Shown here: positions 34,086 to 43,954 of the stretch, piece by piece
Layout of the letters: every line of letters begins with the position of its first letter
Position numbering within the stretch: position 1 is the stretch's first letter
Assembly (NCBI GenBank): GCA_964620555.1
Contig: CAZUGZ010000007.1
Span: 1-64,000 of the forward strand
Length of the DNA stretch: 64,000 nt
Source of the DNA: JAPOQD01 sp964620555
GTDB lineage: Bacteria; Pseudomonadota; Gammaproteobacteria; Pseudomonadales; Halieaceae
Direction of reading: 5' to 3'
The notes under the pieces: model-generated
What the model saw: only the letters and a program-made list of their open reading frames with translations
Database searches by the model: none
Told to the model about the DNA's origin: nothing
Made by a program: the position numbers and the translations under genes

Positions 34086-35364
34086 CGCTGCGCTGGGTGA
34101 AATAGCTGGAATCGCCACCAATTCCCAGCAGGCTGCGCCGCATCAGGTCGAGACCGCAGGCGGCTACCAGGGTCTGGAACAGGCTGCGCTCCAGGGACCA
34201 GTGCAAACGGCGGCAGCGCAAGGTGTCCCGGCTGCCCCAGGCCAGCCAGACTGTACCCACCGGTTTTTCCGCGCTGCCACCATCGGGGCCGGCGATGCCG
34301 GTGACGGCGATGGCATAGTCCGCCTTCGCGGCGTTCATGGCACCCAGCGCCATTTCCCGGACCACCGGCTCGCTGACCGCACCGTGGCGGGCCAGGCTGT
34401 CCGGGCTGACTCCGAGCAGTGAGGTCTTGATCTGGTCGGCATAGCTCACGAAGCCGGCGTGGAAAACCGAGGAAGCGCCGGGGATTCGAGTCAACATGCT
34501 GGCTATCTGGCCACCGGTGCAGGATTCCGCAGTAGTCAGGGTCTTGCCCTGCCGGCGTAACAGCTCCACCACCCGTTGGGCCAGGGAACTGTCACCCTCG
34601 CCGATGATATGGTCCCCCAGCACCTCGTAAATGCGTTGTTTGCAGTGTTCCAGACTGGGTCGCAGGGCGGTATCGGTGATGGTGAGCTTGATCTCCACCT
34701 GTGGGGCGCCGGCACGAAAGCCCAGCGCTACCCCACTGGGCCAGGGAACGATGGTGTCGTCAATGAGTTGCTGGGCGGTGGATTCGCCAACGCCGAAAGT
34801 CTGCAGGCGGGTTACCTCTACCCTCGAATGCAAGCTGAAGCGCTGCGCGAGGGTGTCGACGATGGGGTCCAGCATCGGCCGCAATTCGCCCGGTACCCCG
34901 GGCGTGCAGAACACCAGGCACTGGTTCAATTCCAGTTGAATGCCCACCGCGCTACCCACCAGGTTCTCGATGATGGCGGCACCGCGCGGCAGCAGTGCCT
35001 GTTTGATATTGGCCGCATTGAGGGCCTGGTTGCGGCGCGCACACCACTGTTCGAGGTGGGCCATGGCCGCGGGGTGTTTCTCCAGTTCGACTCCCGCTGC
35101 CGAGGCCAGCACCTGCGCCGTGAGATCGTCCGCGGTCGGCCCCAGTCCGCCGTTGACGATCAGCACATCGGCGGTCTGGCTCAGGGACGCCAACTCCTCC
35201 TCCAGCAGGGACGGCTCATCGCCCACGGTGACCTTGCGCTGGATTACCAGGCCCAGTTCAGCCAGTCGATGGGCGATCATGGCCGAATTGGAGTCCACCG
35301 TGTCACCGCTCATGATCTCGTTGCCGGTCAGCAACAGTTGCACAATGGGATAGTGGGCGGTCAT
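34063..35364 (-). CDS. cinA: CinA-family nicotinamide-nucleotide amidohydrolase
   Basis: A two-domain protein: an N-terminal molybdopterin-binding-like CinA domain (LLTGNEIMSGDTVDSN, VNGGLGPTADD) with ADP-ribose pyrophosphatase activity in some homologues, and a C-terminal PncC-type NMN deamidase domain (TTAESCTGGQIASMLT and VTGIAGPDGGS). It recycles NMN to nicotinate mononucleotide. The ATG at 35364 (MTAHYPIVQLLLTGNE) fits family starts; the 19-residue upstream extension is rejected. Convergent 23-base overlap with pdxH. Confidence 0.93.
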   Translation of the reverse strand: MTAHYPIVQLLLTGNEIMSGDTVDSNSAMIAHRLAELGLVIQRKVTVGDEPSLLEEELASLSQTADVLIVNGGLGPTADDLTAQVLASAAGVELEKHPAAMAHLEQWCARRNQALNAANIKQALLPRGAAIIENLVGSAVGIQLELNQCLVFCTPGVPGELRPMLDPIVDTLAQRFSLHSRVEVTRLQTFGVGESTAQQLIDDTIVPWPSGVALGFRAGAPQVEIKLTITDTALRPSLEHCKQRIYEVLGDHIIGEGDSSLAQRVVELLRRQGKTLTTAESCTGGQIASMLTRIPGASSVFHAGFVSYADQIKTSLLGVSPDSLARHGAVSEPVVREMALGAMNAAKADYAIAVTGIAGPDGGSAEKPVGTVWLAWGSRDTLRCRRLHWSLERSLFQTLVAACGLDLMRRSLLGIGGDSSYFTQRSVKVADAG

Positions 35365-35596
35365 CGGTTCAACTCCGGTCCGGCACTCGGGGCAGGGGCA
35401 GCGGTGACGGCAGGCTTGCATTTTAGCACCGGTTCGGTGATTGCCAACCGGGACTGACCGCCGGGTACGGGGCTATGGGGCAGGCACGCCGGATGCCGGG
35501 TCAGGCCCGGCATGACGGTATCTCCCGCTTTCGATACAAGGGCAACCGAAATAGCGTATTCTTGGCGCTGGGGTTGACCTTCTACACGGTTCGGAA

Positions 35597-37048
35597 ATGG
35601 GGAGTGGCACGGCCTTGGACAGCATTCTGATCGCACTGGTTCTGCTGGCTGCCGTGGCGGCTGCCGTGGTAGCTGCGGCGCTCTATCTGCAACGCAGCCT
35701 GCGCCGGGGGCTGCACGCTGATGCCGGGGGGCAATCTTTCCAGCGAGAGGTCATCGAGCTGCGGGAACGGCTGCAGGCCCGGGAGGAAAAACTGTCGGAG
35801 CTAGGTGGAGAACGGGACCAGGCGCGCCTGGAGCATCGCGCCGCCCTCACTGAAATTGGCGAATTGCAGGCAAAAATCGCCAGTCTGGAGGCCAGCCAAC
35901 GGGAGGAAAGCCGGTCGGCGGCAGAAAAACTGGAAGTGCTGAAGGATTCGGAAAAGCGTCTGTCGGAGCAGTTCGAGAACCTGGCCAATCGGATCTTTGA
36001 GGAGAAGCAGGAGAAGTTTGCCGAGACCAGCAAGGCCGGGGTCAAAACCCTGCTGCAACCGGTGCGGGAGCAACTCGAGGGTTTTCGCAAAAAAGTGGAG
36101 GATGTCTACGACAAGGAATCCAAGGACCGAAACTCACTTTTGCATCACATCAAGGACCTGAAAAAGCTCAATGAGGCAATGAGCGACGATGCGCGCAATC
36201 TCGCCAGTGCCCTCAAGGGCGACAACAAGGCCCAGGGCAACTGGGGAGAAATTCAACTCGAGCGGATTCTGGAGGTCTCCGGGTTGGTCAGGGGTCGCGA
36301 ATACGAAGTTCAGGCCAGTGCCCGCGATGAAGAGGGCAAGCGCTACGTCCCGGATGTCATTGTGCATCTGCCCGAAAAGAAAGACGTGATTATCGATTCC
36401 AAGGTGTCGCTGCTGGCCTACGACCGCTATCACTCGGCTGCGACCGAGGTTGAGCGGGAGGCGGCCATCAAACAGCACGTCGCCTCCGTGCGCGGGCACA
36501 TCAGGAGCCTCAGCGAAAAGAAGTACCAGGATCTGGAAGGCGTCAACTCGCTGGATTTCGCCATCATGTTCGTGCCCATCGACGCGGCCCTGCTGCTGGC
36601 CCAGGAGCACGATGCCTCTTTGACGGACAGCGCTTTCAGCAAGAACATCTGGTTGGTGAGCCCGGTGAACCTGGTGGGGACCCTGCGCATCATCCACAAC
36701 ATCTGGCGCTTCGAATACCAGAACCGCAATGCCCTGGAGATCGCCACCCGGGCGGGCCGCTTGCACGACAAGTTCGCGTCCTTCACCGAGTCACTGATGG
36801 ATGTCGGCAGGCACCTTGGCCAGACCCAACAGGCTTATGACAAAGCCAGCAAGCAGTTGAGCCAGGGCCGCGGCAACCTGGTCAACAGGGTGCTGGACCT
36901 GCAGAAGCTGGGCGCCAAAACCGGCAAGAGTCTGCCGCGGTCCCTGCTGCAGGAGGCCGAGTTGCTGCAGGAGGCCGACCCGGCCCCGGAAGCCAAACTC
37001 GCCCCTCCGGACGACGACGAGGGGCAGGTTCTACCGGGTAGCCGCTGA
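35597..37048 (+). CDS. rmuC: DNA recombination protein RmuC
   Basis: A 483-residue protein with an N-terminal membrane helix (LIALVLLAAVAAAVVAAALYL), a long coiled coil (about 40-170) and the RmuC nuclease-like domain (KAQGNWGEIQLERILEVSGL, VIVHLPEKKDVIIDSKVSL, LDFAIMFVPIDAALLLA). RmuC limits inversion of repeated sequences, which is relevant in a genome with a 2.9 kb direct repeat. The stop lies 15 bases before the NUDIX gene. Confidence 0.93.
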   Translation: MGSGTALDSILIALVLLAAVAAAVVAAALYLQRSLRRGLHADAGGQSFQREVIELRERLQAREEKLSELGGERDQARLEHRAALTEIGELQAKIASLEASQREESRSAAEKLEVLKDSEKRLSEQFENLANRIFEEKQEKFAETSKAGVKTLLQPVREQLEGFRKKVEDVYDKESKDRNSLLHHIKDLKKLNEAMSDDARNLASALKGDNKAQGNWGEIQLERILEVSGLVRGREYEVQASARDEEGKRYVPDVIVHLPEKKDVIIDSKVSLLAYDRYHSAATEVEREAAIKQHVASVRGHIRSLSEKKYQDLEGVNSLDFAIMFVPIDAALLLAQEHDASLTDSAFSKNIWLVSPVNLVGTLRIIHNIWRFEYQNRNALEIATRAGRLHDKFASFTESLMDVGRHLGQTQQAYDKASKQLSQGRGNLVNRVLDLQKLGAKTGKSLPRSLLQEAELLQEADPAPEAKLAPPDDDEGQVLPGSR

Positions 37049-37063
37049 CAGGTGCCCGCCGGC

Positions 37064-37636
37064 ATGAACTTTTGTCCCGAATGTGGTACCCCGCTGCAAC
37101 GCAGGACCACTTCGGGCATTGCTCGCGAGCGCAAATGGTGTGGGGGCTGCAATGCCTACCGGCACTGTCATCCCTCGGTCATGTTGACCTGTTTTGTCAG
37201 CCATGCCGACAAACTGCTGTGGATACAGCGCAACCTGGAGCCGCGTCGCGGTCTTTGGGCCATCCCCGGCGGATTCATGGAGCAGGGGGAGACGCTGGCG
37301 GAGGGAGCTGCACGGGAATTGCGGGAGGAAACCGGTATCTGCCTGCCGGCGGCAGCGCTGACAATTTACATGATCGGTACCATTACGTTCATCAACCAGG
37401 TGTATGTGTCCTTTCGGGTGTCGATGGACAGCGACTGGTGTGAAGCGGGTGAGGAGGCCCAGGCAGCCGCTTTTCTGTCCCGGCGGGAATGCCCTTGGGA
37501 CCGGCTTGCCTATCCGGAGGTCAACGACGCAATCATCCGCGCCTATGAGGATCTGGAGCAGGCCAGGTTTGGTGTCTACCACGTCGAGATGACCGAGCAC
37601 GGGTATCACCTCGACGAAGTTCTGCTGACCCCGTGA
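37064..37636 (+). CDS. NUDIX hydrolase with N-terminal zinc ribbon
   Basis: A 190-residue protein opening with a zinc ribbon (NFCPECGTPL and KWCGGCNAYRH, two Cys-x2-Cys pairs), followed by the NUDIX box GGFMEQGETLAEGAARELREETG that coordinates divalent metal for pyrophosphate hydrolysis. The layout resembles ADP-ribose or NADH-type pyrophosphatases but is shorter than NudC. ATG 37064 is chosen over an upstream GTG at 37052. Probably in one unit with rmuC. Confidence 0.88.
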   Translation: MNFCPECGTPLQRRTTSGIARERKWCGGCNAYRHCHPSVMLTCFVSHADKLLWIQRNLEPRRGLWAIPGGFMEQGETLAEGAARELREETGICLPAAALTIYMIGTITFINQVYVSFRVSMDSDWCEAGEEAQAAAFLSRRECPWDRLAYPEVNDAIIRAYEDLEQARFGVYHVEMTEHGYHLDEVLLTP

Positions 37637-37675
37637 CCCTGTGCGGGGCCTGGGTCACCGGACCGAACAGTACAT

Positions 37676-38884
37676 TCATGCTGACTCATCCAGCCTCAGC
37701 GGCAGCAGGATGAGGGCGGCAAGCAGCGACAGGCCGGCGAATACGCCTATGCCGAGTTGGTAGCTGCCGCTGAGGTCGTACAGGCGCCCGATCACGACAA
37801 AGCCTGGCATGGTTGTCAGGGACAACACCGGCCCCATCAAACCCATGGCCTTGCCATAGCTGATCAAGCCGAACACCCTGGCTATGATCGCCCCCCACAC
37901 CGGCAAGACGCCGCCACTGGCCAGCCCCATCAGCATCGTTGCCGGCACGATGACCAGATAGGGCGGTTGCAGTGCCAGCACCACCAGCGCCACGGTAACC
38001 AGGCCAATGCCTGTCCACAGGACGTGTTTCAAATCGAGCCGGTCAGCCAGATAACCGAACACAAGTTTGCCGACGAAGTTGAAAAGGGCCACGAGCATGA
38101 TCAGCCTGGCCCCCTGTTCGGGCCGGTAACCCAGGTCGGTGGCATAGAAGCTGAGGTTGGCAAGCGTGGCGGTGTAGGCGCAAAACAGGGTGCCCAGGGC
38201 CAGGCTGAGGTACCAGTAGGCGGGCCTGGTCAGAATCTGCCTGGCGGTCAGCCCCCCCTCCGGCGTCGGCGGTGTCGCGTCAGCATAGCCCTGGCCCTCG
38301 ATTTGCAGGCCGATATCTTCGGGTCTGCCGCGCACGCTCAAAATGACGATGGGCAGCACCACCAGGACCGCCACAAGGGCCACGTTGTCCATGGCCACGC
38401 GCCAGCCGTCGCTGACCACCCAGTAGCTGACCAGCCCCGGAATCAGGACACCACCCAAGGAGGTTCCGGTCGCCGTTATGCCCAGGGCTTTGCCGCGGTT
38501 GCGGGTAAACCAGCGGGAGACCACGGTCGAGCAGGTCATGCTCCCCGCGAGACCATTGGCGACGGAAAGAGTGAGCCCGAACGCCAGTACGTATTCGGTA
38601 ATGCTGCCGCTGTTGCCGGTCCACCAAAGCCCAAGGGCACATAGCAGCAGGCCGCAACTGATCAACCAGCGTACCGGGTAGCGATCGATCAGTGCGCCGC
38701 AAACGGGCGTCACCAACAGGCCGAACAGGGTGCCCAGGGTCATGCTGTACATCACCTGTTCCAGGCTGACTCCGAACTCCTCCCGCACCGGGCCCACCAG
38801 CAGGCTGACCGAAAAGAAGAAAAAGCCCACTACCAGCATCTGGGAGGTGAAGGCGCCGGCAACTACATACCAACCAAAATACAT
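37676..38884 (-). CDS. MFS transporter (monocarboxylate/OFA-like)
   Basis: A 402-residue twelve-helix major facilitator. The start FGWYVVAGAFTSQML and the A-loop region TPVCGALIDRYPVRW resemble monocarboxylate or oxalate/formate-type carriers; the second half has the matching GKLVFGYLADRLDLKHVLW. Substrate cannot be fixed. It is divergent from the SDR gene, with 180 bases between, so the two may share control and a substrate pathway. Confidence 0.85.
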   Translation of the reverse strand: MYFGWYVVAGAFTSQMLVVGFFFFSVSLLVGPVREEFGVSLEQVMYSMTLGTLFGLLVTPVCGALIDRYPVRWLISCGLLLCALGLWWTGNSGSITEYVLAFGLTLSVANGLAGSMTCSTVVSRWFTRNRGKALGITATGTSLGGVLIPGLVSYWVVSDGWRVAMDNVALVAVLVVLPIVILSVRGRPEDIGLQIEGQGYADATPPTPEGGLTARQILTRPAYWYLSLALGTLFCAYTATLANLSFYATDLGYRPEQGARLIMLVALFNFVGKLVFGYLADRLDLKHVLWTGIGLVTVALVVLALQPPYLVIVPATMLMGLASGGVLPVWGAIIARVFGLISYGKAMGLMGPVLSLTTMPGFVVIGRLYDLSGSYQLGIGVFAGLSLLAALILLPLRLDESA

Positions 38885-39064
38885 ACACGGATCTCGCTAC
38901 ACGCGGGTGACAGGCCGGCCGATGCCGTGGCTGCGGGCTGACCCTGCCCGGGACCGGTGAGCCACGGCTGGTCCAGAAATACTGACCAATAGCCTGTATT
39001 ATACGGATTCAGTTTCCTTTGTCCGGCAGTCGCTTATAGTAGGCGCGGGAATGGGAGAGCAATT

Positions 39065-39835
39065 ATGGGTCGATTGGCAAACAAGGTAGCCATTGTCACA
39101 GGCGCCGCCCAGGGCATGGGAGAGGCCACGGCACGGCTGTTCGTGGAACAGGGCGCCCGGGTGGTGATCGGCGATGTGCTGACCGAGGCGGGGCAGAAAC
39201 TGGCCGATGAACTGGGTGAGGCGGCGGTATTTTCTCCCATGGATGTGAGCAGTGAGGCGGATTGGGATACGGCAATGGGCCGGGCGCTGGAATTCGGTCC
39301 GCCCACGGTGCTGGTCAACAATGCCGCCATCCTGCACATGGCTGCCCTCACCGAGACCACGGCCGAGGACTTCCAGCGGGTGCTGGAGGTCAACCTGCTG
39401 GGCAGTTTCCACGGTATCCGCGCGGTACTACCCCATATGAAGGACGCCGGTGGCGGTTCCATTATCAATGTTTCTTCCGTTGACGGCCTGCGTTCCTCTC
39501 CCGGTCTGAGTGCCTACTCATCCAGCAAGTGGGCTTTACGCGGCTTGACCAAGAATGCCGCCATCGAACTCGGCCAATACGGCATCCGCGTCAACAGCGT
39601 GCATCCGGGAGGCATCTACACGGCAATGGGTGGCAAGGGCCGGACTTCGGAGGAGGACATGAACAAATATACCTATTCCCAACTCCCCATCCCGCGTGTG
39701 GGCCATCCCCACGAGGTGGCCGAGGTCAGTCTGTTTCTTGCCAGCGATGAGAGCAGCTACTGCACCGGCAGTGAATTCGTCGCCGACGGTGGCTGGTTCG
39801 CGGGTTTGCGCCTGTCGGGAATGCCCTGTTCCTGA
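39065..39835 (+). CDS. Short-chain dehydrogenase/reductase
   Basis: A classical 256-residue SDR. TGAAQGMG binds the nucleotide, NNAA follows, and the catalytic triad appears as the Ser of INVSSVDG and YSSSK (Tyr, Lys). The sequence around HPGGIYTAMGG resembles hydroxysteroid-type SDRs, consistent with, but not proof of, steroid oxidation. GGGAGAG five bases before the ATG is a good ribosome site. NAD preference is suggested by an acidic residue after the second strand (VIGDVLTEAG). Confidence 0.9.
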   Translation: MGRLANKVAIVTGAAQGMGEATARLFVEQGARVVIGDVLTEAGQKLADELGEAAVFSPMDVSSEADWDTAMGRALEFGPPTVLVNNAAILHMAALTETTAEDFQRVLEVNLLGSFHGIRAVLPHMKDAGGGSIINVSSVDGLRSSPGLSAYSSSKWALRGLTKNAAIELGQYGIRVNSVHPGGIYTAMGGKGRTSEEDMNKYTYSQLPIPRVGHPHEVAEVSLFLASDESSYCTGSEFVADGGWFAGLRLSGMPCS

Positions 39836-39865
39836 GAAGCAGCGGTCTTTTGGACCACCCGGCTT

Positions 39866-41803
39866 TCACGGCAGCTGCCGGTTGGCGATCAGATCATCGA
39901 CCACCGAGGGGTCTGCCAGGGTGGAAGTGTCGCCCAGGCTGTCCAGTTCGTCGGCGGCGATCTTGCGCAGGATGCGGCGCATGATCTTGCCGGAACGGGT
40001 CTTCGGCAGGGCCGGAGCCCATTGAATGACATCGGGTTTGGCAATTGCGCCGATTTCCTTGGCACACAGCGCAGTCAACTCCCGCTGCAAGGCCTCGGTG
40101 CATGCCACTCCCTGCATGGGTGTGACAAAACTGTAGATGCCCTGGCCCTTGATCGGATGTGGGCAACCCACCACCGCTGCCTCGGCAATACCCGGGTGTA
40201 ACACCAGCGCGCTTTCCACTTCTGCCGTGCCCATGCGATGGCCCGAGATGTTGAGCACATCGTCCACCCGCCCGGTAATCCAGTAGTAGCCGTCCTCGTC
40301 ACGGGAGGCGCCGTCACCAGTGGTGTAGTACCCCTTGTGCTGGGAAAAGTAGGTGTCCACCATGCGCTGGTGGTCCCCGTAGACGCTGCGAATCTGGCCC
40401 GGCCAGGAGGCCTTGAGCACCAGGTAACCCACCCCCGGGCCTTCGATCTCGTGGCCCTGCTGGTCCAGCAGGGCCGGTTGTACGCCGAACAGGGGGCGGC
40501 TCGCAGAACCCGGTTTCAAGTCGGTGGCGCCGGGCAGTGGGGCAATCATCATGGCCCCGGTTTCGGTCTGCCACCAGGTGTCTACAATGGGACAGCGCGA
40601 GTCTCCCACTACCCGGTAATACCACTCCCAGGCCTCCGGGTTGATGGGTTCGCCCACCGTGCCCAGGAGGCGAATGCTGGCCCGCGAGTGACGCTGCACC
40701 GGTTCGTCGCCTACGGCCTGGAGTGCACGGATGACGGTAGGCGCTGAATAGAAGATGTTGACCTGGTGCTTGTCGCACACCTCCCAGAAACGGGAGGCAT
40801 CCGGATAGGTGGGCACCCCCTCGAACATCAGGCTGGTGGCCCCGTTGGCCAATGGCCCGTAGACGATGTAGCTGTGGCCTGTCACCCAGCCCACATCGGC
40901 GGTACACCAGAAAACTTCCTGCTGCCGGTAATCGAAGGCGTATTGGAAAGTGACGGCGCACTGCAGCAGGTAGCCCCCGGTGGTATGCAGGACTCCCTTG
41001 GGTTTGCCGGTGGAACCGGAGGTATAGAGAATGAACAGCGGATCTTCCGCGTCCATGGATTCGGCCGGGCACTGTTCGGACTGCGTTTCCAGCGCCTGGT
41101 GATACCAGAGGTCGCGGTCCGCCTGCCAGCCGATGTCACAACCGGTGCGTCTGAACACCAGGCAGGTATGGACGTTCGGACACTGGGCCAGCGCCCGGTC
41201 CGCATTGTCCTTGAGGGGAATGGTTTTGCCGCCACGAATGCCCTGATCGGCGGTGATCAGCGTTCGACAGTCGGAATCGAGAATCCGGTCTTTCAGCGCC
41301 TCGGGTGAAAAACCACCAAACACGACGGAGTGAACGGCACCGATGCGGGTGCAGGCGAGCATGGCATAGGCGGCTTCCGGGATCATCGGCATGTAGATAC
41401 AGACCCGGTCGCCTTTGGTGACGCCACGACTGCGCAGGGCGTTGGCCAGCTTGCAGACCTGCCGGTGCAGTTCCCGGTAGCTGATCCTGCTGGAAACGGT
41501 TGGGTCATCCCCTTCCCACAACAGGGCGGTCTGCTCCGCCCGGGCCGGCAGGTGGCGGTCGATGCAATTTACGCTGACGTTGAGTTTTCCGCCGCTGAAC
41601 CAGCTGGCGTCGCCGTTGTTGAAATCCCACTCGCAGACCTGCTGCCAGGGTTCGTCCCATTGCAGGAACCGTTCCGCCAACTCGCCCCAGAACCCGGCCG
41701 GGTCTTCCACCGAGCGCTGGTACATCGCCAGGTAGGTGGAATTGTCGATGTGAGCTCCGGCCCGGATTTGCTCCGGTACAGGGTAGACTACGGTTGTGGA
41801 CAT
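39866..41803 (-). CDS. acs: Acetyl-CoA synthetase
   Basis: AMP-forming acetate activation to acetyl-CoA. The 645-residue length matches. The P-loop-like YTSGSTGKPKGVLH, the acetate-pocket WWQTETG and the acetylation-controlled lysine motif PKTRSGKIMRRIL are all present. It lies just downstream of panC (54 bases), the order seen in pseudomonads. With AceK it indicates growth on acetate or fatty-acid-derived acetyl-CoA. Confidence 0.96.
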   Translation of the reverse strand: MSTTVVYPVPEQIRAGAHIDNSTYLAMYQRSVEDPAGFWGELAERFLQWDEPWQQVCEWDFNNGDASWFSGGKLNVSVNCIDRHLPARAEQTALLWEGDDPTVSSRISYRELHRQVCKLANALRSRGVTKGDRVCIYMPMIPEAAYAMLACTRIGAVHSVVFGGFSPEALKDRILDSDCRTLITADQGIRGGKTIPLKDNADRALAQCPNVHTCLVFRRTGCDIGWQADRDLWYHQALETQSEQCPAESMDAEDPLFILYTSGSTGKPKGVLHTTGGYLLQCAVTFQYAFDYRQQEVFWCTADVGWVTGHSYIVYGPLANGATSLMFEGVPTYPDASRFWEVCDKHQVNIFYSAPTVIRALQAVGDEPVQRHSRASIRLLGTVGEPINPEAWEWYYRVVGDSRCPIVDTWWQTETGAMMIAPLPGATDLKPGSASRPLFGVQPALLDQQGHEIEGPGVGYLVLKASWPGQIRSVYGDHQRMVDTYFSQHKGYYTTGDGASRDEDGYYWITGRVDDVLNISGHRMGTAEVESALVLHPGIAEAAVVGCPHPIKGQGIYSFVTPMQGVACTEALQRELTALCAKEIGAIAKPDVIQWAPALPKTRSGKIMRRILRKIAADELDSLGDTSTLADPSVVDDLIANRQLP

Positions 41804-41857
41804 GTCGGCGCGGACCTCCCTGGGTCGTACTGGGTGGTCGGCAATACTACAGGAAAA

Positions 41858-42742
41858 TCAGAGTGCGGAGAGCATGCCCCAGTCGGAAACCGGATTCAGT
41901 GCCAGGCGAACATTGTCGATCAAACGGGGTTTGCCGAGTTTGGCCGCCGCCAGGATGGCCACTTCTTCGGTGTCTTCGGTAACCGGGCGCAGGGTGCGGG
42001 CGTCGCGAATCTGGAAGTAGTCCAGATCAAAACCGGCTTGCCGCAACACCGCCCAGGCGTGTCTTTCCAACTCCTGGAAATTGTCAAAACCGCAGGCGAT
42101 GGCCTCCCGGGTCTCCATCAGTACCTGGTTCAGGCGGGGTGCGATTTCGCGCTCTTTGGGGCTGAGGAAACCGTTGCGGGAACTCAGTGCGAGACCGTCC
42201 TCATCCCGGACCGTGGCCACGCTGACGATCTCGATGGGCAGACACAGGTCGGCCACCATTTTGCGAATGATGGACAACTGTTGAAAATCCTTTTCGCCAA
42301 AAATTGCGATGTCGGGACGCACGATGTTGAACAGCTTGCTGACTACCGTGGCGACACCGGTAAAGTGACCGGGCCGGCTCGCCCCACAGAGGGTGTCGGC
42401 CAGTTCGGGTACCTGCACCCGCGTCTGGGTCGCCTGACCCTCCGGGTACATGTCGCACTCTTCCGGCGTGTAGAGGATTTGCACCCCTTCGGCGAACAGC
42501 TTTTCCTTATCGGCGCCCAGCGTGCGCGGGTAGCTGTCCAGATCCTCCCCGGCACCGAACTGCATGGGGTTGACAAAAATGCTGACCACCACGGTATCGG
42601 CAATTTCACGTGCGGTTTGTACCAACCGTATATGGCCCCGGTGGAGGTTGCCCATGGTGGGCACGAAAGCAATCCGATGTTGGTTCTGTCGGGCCTGTAG
42701 AACAGCCTGTTGAAGTGCCTTTCGGGTTGAGTAAGTCCGCAT
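41858..42742 (-). CDS. panC: Pantothenate synthetase
   Basis: ATP-dependent condensation of pantoate and beta-alanine in the coenzyme A pathway. The product (294 residues) has PTMGNLHRGHI (HIGH-type), FGEKDFQQLSIIRKMV and SSRNGFLS. It lies 254 bases from panB on the same strand; this gap contains no ORF I can support, an AT-rich patch and a short hairpin (GGCGTTCAACGCC). No panD is seen in the window. Confidence 0.96.
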   Translation of the reverse strand: MRTYSTRKALQQAVLQARQNQHRIAFVPTMGNLHRGHIRLVQTAREIADTVVVSIFVNPMQFGAGEDLDSYPRTLGADKEKLFAEGVQILYTPEECDMYPEGQATQTRVQVPELADTLCGASRPGHFTGVATVVSKLFNIVRPDIAIFGEKDFQQLSIIRKMVADLCLPIEIVSVATVRDEDGLALSSRNGFLSPKEREIAPRLNQVLMETREAIACGFDNFQELERHAWAVLRQAGFDLDYFQIRDARTLRPVTEDTEEVAILAAAKLGKPRLIDNVRLALNPVSDWGMLSAL

Positions 42743-42996
42743 TTACAATCTCCAGTCACCACTAAAATACAGTGCGACGGCAATCAATCCGGTAACCAAT
42801 ACCAATTCCGCGATGGGGAGTATGCCTTAGCCAAGAGGGGCGTTCAACGCCAAAACAACACTTTTTTCATCTTTTTTGTTACTTATTGAAGCGAATTGGG
42901 CGGCTGACTCGAAAAAACTGTTACTGACCGTAGCGGGCAGGCGAGGTCCGTTATCCGCGTTCCGCATGGTTTCATCCTGGCCTCGTCAGGGCTTCC

Positions 42997-43791
42997 CTAC
43001 TCCTGGTAGCAGTGTTCCGGAGCGGGAAAAGTTCCGGATTTGACCGCTTCAACGAAGGCTTTGAGCGCCCCGGCAATACTGTCCTGACCCGCCATGAAAT
43101 CGGCAACGAAACGCGGAGGATGCTGGTTCAGACCCATCAGGTCATGCAATACCAGCACCTGGGCGTCGGTGCCCGGGCCCGCGCCGATTCCGATGACAGG
43201 GATCTGTAAGTTCTCGCTGACGCGGGTGGCCAGGGAACTGGGAATGCACTCCAGAACCAGCAGGGAGGCCCCGGCCTCCTGTATCGCCAGCGCGTCGTCC
43301 AGAATATTTCCGGCACTTTCCTCGCTGCGGCCCTGTACCCGGAAGCCGCCAAACACGTTCACCGATTGCGGGGTCAGTCCGAGATGCGCACAGACCGGGA
43401 TACCACGCTCTACCAGTTGGCGTATGGTGTCAAAGAGCCAGGCCCCACCCTCCATCTTGACCAGGTGCGCGCCGGCCTGCATCAGCGCGGTGGCGGCCGC
43501 CAGCGCCTGTGGCTCGGTGGCGTAGGCCATGAAGGGCATGTCCGCGATCAACAGGGCGCCGCGATTGCCGCGGGCAACACAGCCGGTGTGGTAGACCATG
43601 TGTTCCAGGGTCACCGGCAGGGTGCTGTCGTGACCCTGCAATACCATGCCCAGTGAATCGCCCACCAACAGGGCCTCGGCGCCCGCGGTGCAGATCAAGC
43701 GCGCAAAAGTGGCGTCATAGGCGGTGATACAACAGAATTTTTCGCCCCGTTGTTTCATTTGCCGCAAGCTGTGCACAGTGATAGTAGTCAT
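42997..43791 (-). CDS. panB: 3-methyl-2-oxobutanoate hydroxymethyltransferase
   Basis: Converts alpha-ketoisovalerate to ketopantoate using methylene-tetrahydrofolate. Recognised by AYDATFARL, LLVGDSLGMVLQGHDSTLP, AGAHLVKMEGG and the catalytic-glutamate segment LLVLECIPS. Start placed at ATG 43791 (MTTITVHSLRQ), with AGGACAC upstream; a 13-residue longer frame is not typical of the family. Member of the pcnB-folK-panB-panC series. Confidence 0.96.
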   Translation of the reverse strand: MTTITVHSLRQMKQRGEKFCCITAYDATFARLICTAGAEALLVGDSLGMVLQGHDSTLPVTLEHMVYHTGCVARGNRGALLIADMPFMAYATEPQALAAATALMQAGAHLVKMEGGAWLFDTIRQLVERGIPVCAHLGLTPQSVNVFGGFRVQGRSEESAGNILDDALAIQEAGASLLVLECIPSSLATRVSENLQIPVIGIGAGPGTDAQVLVLHDLMGLNQHPPRFVADFMAGQDSIAGALKAFVEAVKSGTFPAPEHCYQE

Positions 43792-43954
43792 GACCTGTGT
43801 CCTCAACCACCAGCCGTGGTGCGGCACCATCCTATTATAGAAAAAAATTGCTGTACACAGACTGCGGCGCCGGGGCGGGGTGCGGACAGGGCCAGGGAAT
43901 TGATCGGTGGTTCCCCGGCGCTCCGGTCGGGAAGCAGGGGCGGACGGATACCCG

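Noticed and set aside
42836..42860. Terminator or regulatory hairpin between panC and panB (GGCGTTCAACGCC)
   Set aside because: The stem is only five base pairs and the T-rich tract is offset and on the strand opposite to transcription.
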